NCBI GenBank assembly: GCA_024643945.1
Contig: JAHELX010000075.1
Span: 1 to 15,122, forward strand
Direction: 5' to 3'
Length of the DNA stretch: 15,122 nucleotides
From: Anaerolineales bacterium
GTDB taxonomy: Bacteria > Chloroflexota > Anaerolineae > 4572-78 > NAK82
Position 1 is the stretch's first letter; each line of letters starts with the position of its first letter. Below, piece by piece: positions 12,851 to 15,122 of this stretch. The translations under genes and the position numbers were made by a program. A model generated the notes under the pieces. The model saw only the letters and a program-made list of their open reading frames with translations. It had not been told where the DNA came from and ran no database searches.

Positions 12851-14154
12851 GACTGCAGGTACGACCCTGCCAGTTTTTACACGGTACGACAACCGTGCCT
12901 GGCGACAAATCCATCTCGCATCGTGCGCTGCTGTTAGGCGCCATCGCTCAGGGGGTCAGCACAGTGCGTAACTGGTTGCCGGCTGCCGACTGCCAGGCGA
13001 CTCTCAATGCCGTCCGTGCTCTGGGGGTGGTGGTGGAGCAGCCATCGCCTACGGAATTGCTCGTTCACGGGGTAGGCTTGCGCGGCTTAAGCTCTTCGTC
13101 CACCCCTATTGATTGCCAGGGATCGGGCACGACAATGCGCCTGCTGGCGGGGATATTGGCCGGACAGCCTTTCACGAGCACCCTGGACGGACACGCCGGG
13201 CTGCGACGGCGCCCAATGGAGCGCGTGGCGATACCCTTGCGGGAGATGGGGGCTCAGATCGAGACTCGCCAGGGCTGCCCGCCATTGATCATCACCGGTG
13301 GCCGCTTGCGAGGCATTGATTACCATCTGCCTGTCGCCAGCGCCCAGGTAAAAAGCGCCATCTTGCTGGCAGGCCTCTATGCCGAGGGCCAAACCATTGT
13401 CCGCCAGCCCGGCCCGGCTCGCGACCACACCGAACGCATGCTCAAAGCGCAGGGCGTTGATCTGCAGGTGCAAGATAATATCATAACTCTATCTCCCAGC
13501 CCCCCCCGGCCCGCGCGGCAGCCCCCAGCCCCCTGCTGCTTGACCATCCCCGCCGACTTCTCTTCAGCAGCTTTTCCCCTCGTCGCCGCCCTAGTCGTCC
13601 CCAATTCCAGTTTGGTCCTGGAAGGAATCGGCATCAACCCCACTCGCGCCGGGCTGCTGGACGTGCTGCGCCGGATGGGGGCCGAAATCGTCGGGCTGAA
13701 CGCGTCGGAATCTGGGGGGGAACCGGTCGCCGACCTGATGCTGCGCTCGAGCAGGCTGCGAGGCGTCGAGGTGGGTGGCGAGACGGTAGTGCGCATGATC
13801 GACGAATTCCCCATCTTCGCCGTGGCTGCCACCCAGGCCCAGGGGGAGACACTGGTGCGCGATGCCCGCGAGCTGCGGGTGAAAGAAACCGACCGCATCG
13901 CCGCCATCGTCGCCGAACTACGAGCACTGGGTGCGTCCATTGAGGAGCGGGATGACGGTTTCGTGGTACATGGACCGGCCCGCCTGCGAGGCGCATTGGT
14001 CCAAAGTCACGGTGATCATCGCCTGGCGATGGCTCTGATTGTCGCCGGGTTAATCGCCGATGGAGAGACAGTAGTCGCGGGCACCGACGTCATCGCCGAT
14101 AGCTTCCCCGGCTTCGTAGAACTGATGCAGAAGTTGGGAGCTGAAATTGAGTAG
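12847..14154 (+). CDS. aroA: 3-phosphoshikimate 1-carboxyvinyltransferase (EPSP synthase)
   Basis: Condenses shikimate-3-phosphate with phosphoenolpyruvate to EPSP, sixth step of the shikimate pathway. 435 residues, normal length. Key segments: PGDKSISHRALLLGA (18-32, K21), DCQGSGTTMRLLAG (89-102), LRRRPMERV (119-127), ASAQVKSAILLAGL (164-177), catalytic D319 in RMIDEFPI (316-323), LRVKETDRI (343-351) and SHGDHRLAM (387-395). Two features are odd. A proline-rich insertion (residues 217-228) in the inter-domain region is encoded by C-runs. Just after it IPADFSSAAF replaces the usual VPGDxSSAAF. Residue L99 stands where E. coli and plant enzymes have proline, as in many non-enterobacterial enzymes. 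The ATG overlaps the HAD stop by ATGA, so coupling is likely. Confidence 0.97.
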   Translation: MRLQVRPCQFLHGTTTVPGDKSISHRALLLGAIAQGVSTVRNWLPAADCQATLNAVRALGVVVEQPSPTELLVHGVGLRGLSSSSTPIDCQGSGTTMRLLAGILAGQPFTSTLDGHAGLRRRPMERVAIPLREMGAQIETRQGCPPLIITGGRLRGIDYHLPVASAQVKSAILLAGLYAEGQTIVRQPGPARDHTERMLKAQGVDLQVQDNIITLSPSPPRPARQPPAPCCLTIPADFSSAAFPLVAALVVPNSSLVLEGIGINPTRAGLLDVLRRMGAEIVGLNASESGGEPVADLMLRSSRLRGVEVGGETVVRMIDEFPIFAVAATQAQGETLVRDARELRVKETDRIAAIVAELRALGASIEERDDGFVVHGPARLRGALVQSHGDHRLAMALIVAGLIADGETVVAGTDVIADSFPGFVELMQKLGAEIE

Positions 14155-14172
14155 CAGGTAGCTGCGTATTGT

Positions 14173-15122
14173 ATGCGGACAATGAGAGACGAAGATAAGA
14201 CAAAACAGCAACTGGTGCGTGAATTAATAACATTGCGCCAACGGGTTGAAGAGTTGGAGGCATTGGAAGTCGATCGGGTGCGGGCGGAGGGCGCGCTGCA
14301 AAAGAGCGAGACGACGGCCCGGGCACTCCTTGAATCCGCATCGGATGGCATCGTGGTCGTCGAAGCGGATGGCCGCATTGTCCTGGTCAACGCCAAACTT
14401 GAGGAGATGTTTGGTTACAACCGGGAAGAGTTGCTGGGGCAACCCGTCGAGATTTTGCTTCCCCCCTGGCTCTTCGACATTCATACCCGGCACCGGGCGG
14501 ACTACCTGGCCCATCCCCACTCACGGCCGATGGGACTGGGTCTGGACCTGACGGGCCAGCGCAAAGATGGGAGCCAGTTCCCGGTCGAGGTCAGCCTGAG
14601 TTTCGTCGAAACGGAAGAGGGGCTGCTCATCATGGGTTTCATCGTAGACATCACCCAGCGTAAGCAGGCGGAGGAGGCGCTGCGCCAATATACTCTCGAA
14701 CTGCAAGCGCGCAATGAGGAACTGGACGCCTTTGCTCACACGGTGGCCCACGACCTCAAGAATCCATTGGGGCGTATTGTTGGCTTCGCCGAATTGTTGG
14801 AAGAGGATTGCGCCAAGCTGCCCGATGACGAGCTGTGCCGCTATCTGCATATGATTGCCCAAAACGGGCGCAAGATGAGTAATATCATTGACGAGTTACT
14901 CTTGCTGTCCAGCGTGCGCCAGACAGAAAAAGCGGAGATGAAGCCGCTGGACATGGCCCGCATCGTGAGCGAAGCCCAGGGACGCCTGGCGGACTTGATT
15001 GAGAAGCACCAGGCCGAGATCATCTTGCCGGAGGCATGGCCGGTAGTGCTGGGGCACGCTCCGTGGGTGGAAGAAGTGTGGGTCAACTATCTGAGCAACG
15101 CCATTCAGTACGGCGGCCAGCC
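14173..15122 (+). CDS. PAS-domain sensor histidine kinase, 3' end cut by window edge
   Basis: Two-component sensor kinase; 316 residues are visible and the frame is open at the window edge. An N-terminal coiled coil (about 8-46, LVRELITLRQRVEELEALE) leads to one PAS domain (about 47-160: LLESASDGIVVVEADGRIVL, NAKLEEMFGYNREELLGQ, RKDGSQFPVEVSLS, FIVDITQRKQAEEAL). Next is a HisKA dimerisation domain with DAFAHTVAHDLKNPL (185-199), where H193 is the phosphoacceptor. The N-box of the HATPase_c domain begins at about 302-310 (VWVNYLSNAIQYGGQ). There is no signal peptide or membrane helix, so it should be cytoplasmic. ATG 14182 (M4) is an alternative start; neither has a strong ribosome binding site. 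It follows aroA by 18 bases and may share its transcript. Signal and partner regulator are unknown. Confidence 0.93.
   Translation, partial: MRTMRDEDKTKQQLVRELITLRQRVEELEALEVDRVRAEGALQKSETTARALLESASDGIVVVEADGRIVLVNAKLEEMFGYNREELLGQPVEILLPPWLFDIHTRHRADYLAHPHSRPMGLGLDLTGQRKDGSQFPVEVSLSFVETEEGLLIMGFIVDITQRKQAEEALRQYTLELQARNEELDAFAHTVAHDLKNPLGRIVGFAELLEEDCAKLPDDELCRYLHMIAQNGRKMSNIIDELLLLSSVRQTEKAEMKPLDMARIVSEAQGRLADLIEKHQAEIILPEAWPVVLGHAPWVEEVWVNYLSNAIQYGGQ

Noticed and set aside
13377..13940. 187-residue minus-strand reading frame inside aroA
   Set aside because: Ser/Arg/Thr-rich antisense shadow of a clear EPSP synthase gene in GC-rich DNA.

Overview
The window looks like a chromosomal stretch from a member of the Chloroflexota, probably an Anaerolineae-like lineage. 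This is inferred from protein style, not proven. The hints are a lipoprotein with a Tyr-Pro-Thr-rich spacer just after its lipobox, a membrane protein with a long Pro/Thr/Ser linker, a MoxR/DUF58 pair, and several short palindromic repeats between genes. There is no rRNA, tRNA, CRISPR array, phage module or intact transposase. The ends cut a glycosyltransferase gene (left) and a sensor kinase gene (right).

Layout. (1) 1-2906, minus strand: an envelope operon of a lipoprotein with two OB-fold-like domains, a two-helix membrane protein with a mucin-like linker, and a GT4 glycosyltransferase, behind a near-consensus promoter at 2969-2997. (2) 3023-4010, plus strand: a divergent near-consensus promoter, a perfect 18-bp-arm palindrome and a double-GNAT acetyltransferase. 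(3) 4028-4836, minus: sdhC-sdhD, the membrane anchors of succinate dehydrogenase, without sdhA/sdhB nearby. (4) 4837-5293: the longest gene-free stretch, holding a GC-rich patch and an 84-bp MITE-like element with terminal inverted repeats flanked by CTAG direct repeats. (5) 5294-6181, minus: a conserved-looking protein I cannot name. (6) 6277-8469, plus: cysM then queA. (7) 8487-8612: two identical 47-bp structured repeats between convergent genes. (8) 8637-10979, minus: moxR then a DUF58 gene. (9) 11166-15122, plus: tyrA, a HAD hydrolase and aroA tightly coupled, followed by a PAS histidine kinase.

Most genes are housekeeping: aromatic amino acid and cysteine synthesis, queuosine tRNA modification, respiration. 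The cysM product keeps the arginine that in the mycobacterial enzyme selects O-phosphoserine. tyrA-HAD-aroA is a shikimate/tyrosine operon with 4-bp spacing and an ATGA overlap. The less ordinary content is the envelope operon, the orphan sdhCD pair, the unnamed 295-residue protein, and at least three kinds of non-coding palindromic or mobile repeat, all in intergenic DNA. I saw no convincing new defence or biosynthetic system. The best leads are the MITE-like element, the tandem structured repeats and the lipoprotein/membrane protein/glycosyltransferase operon.
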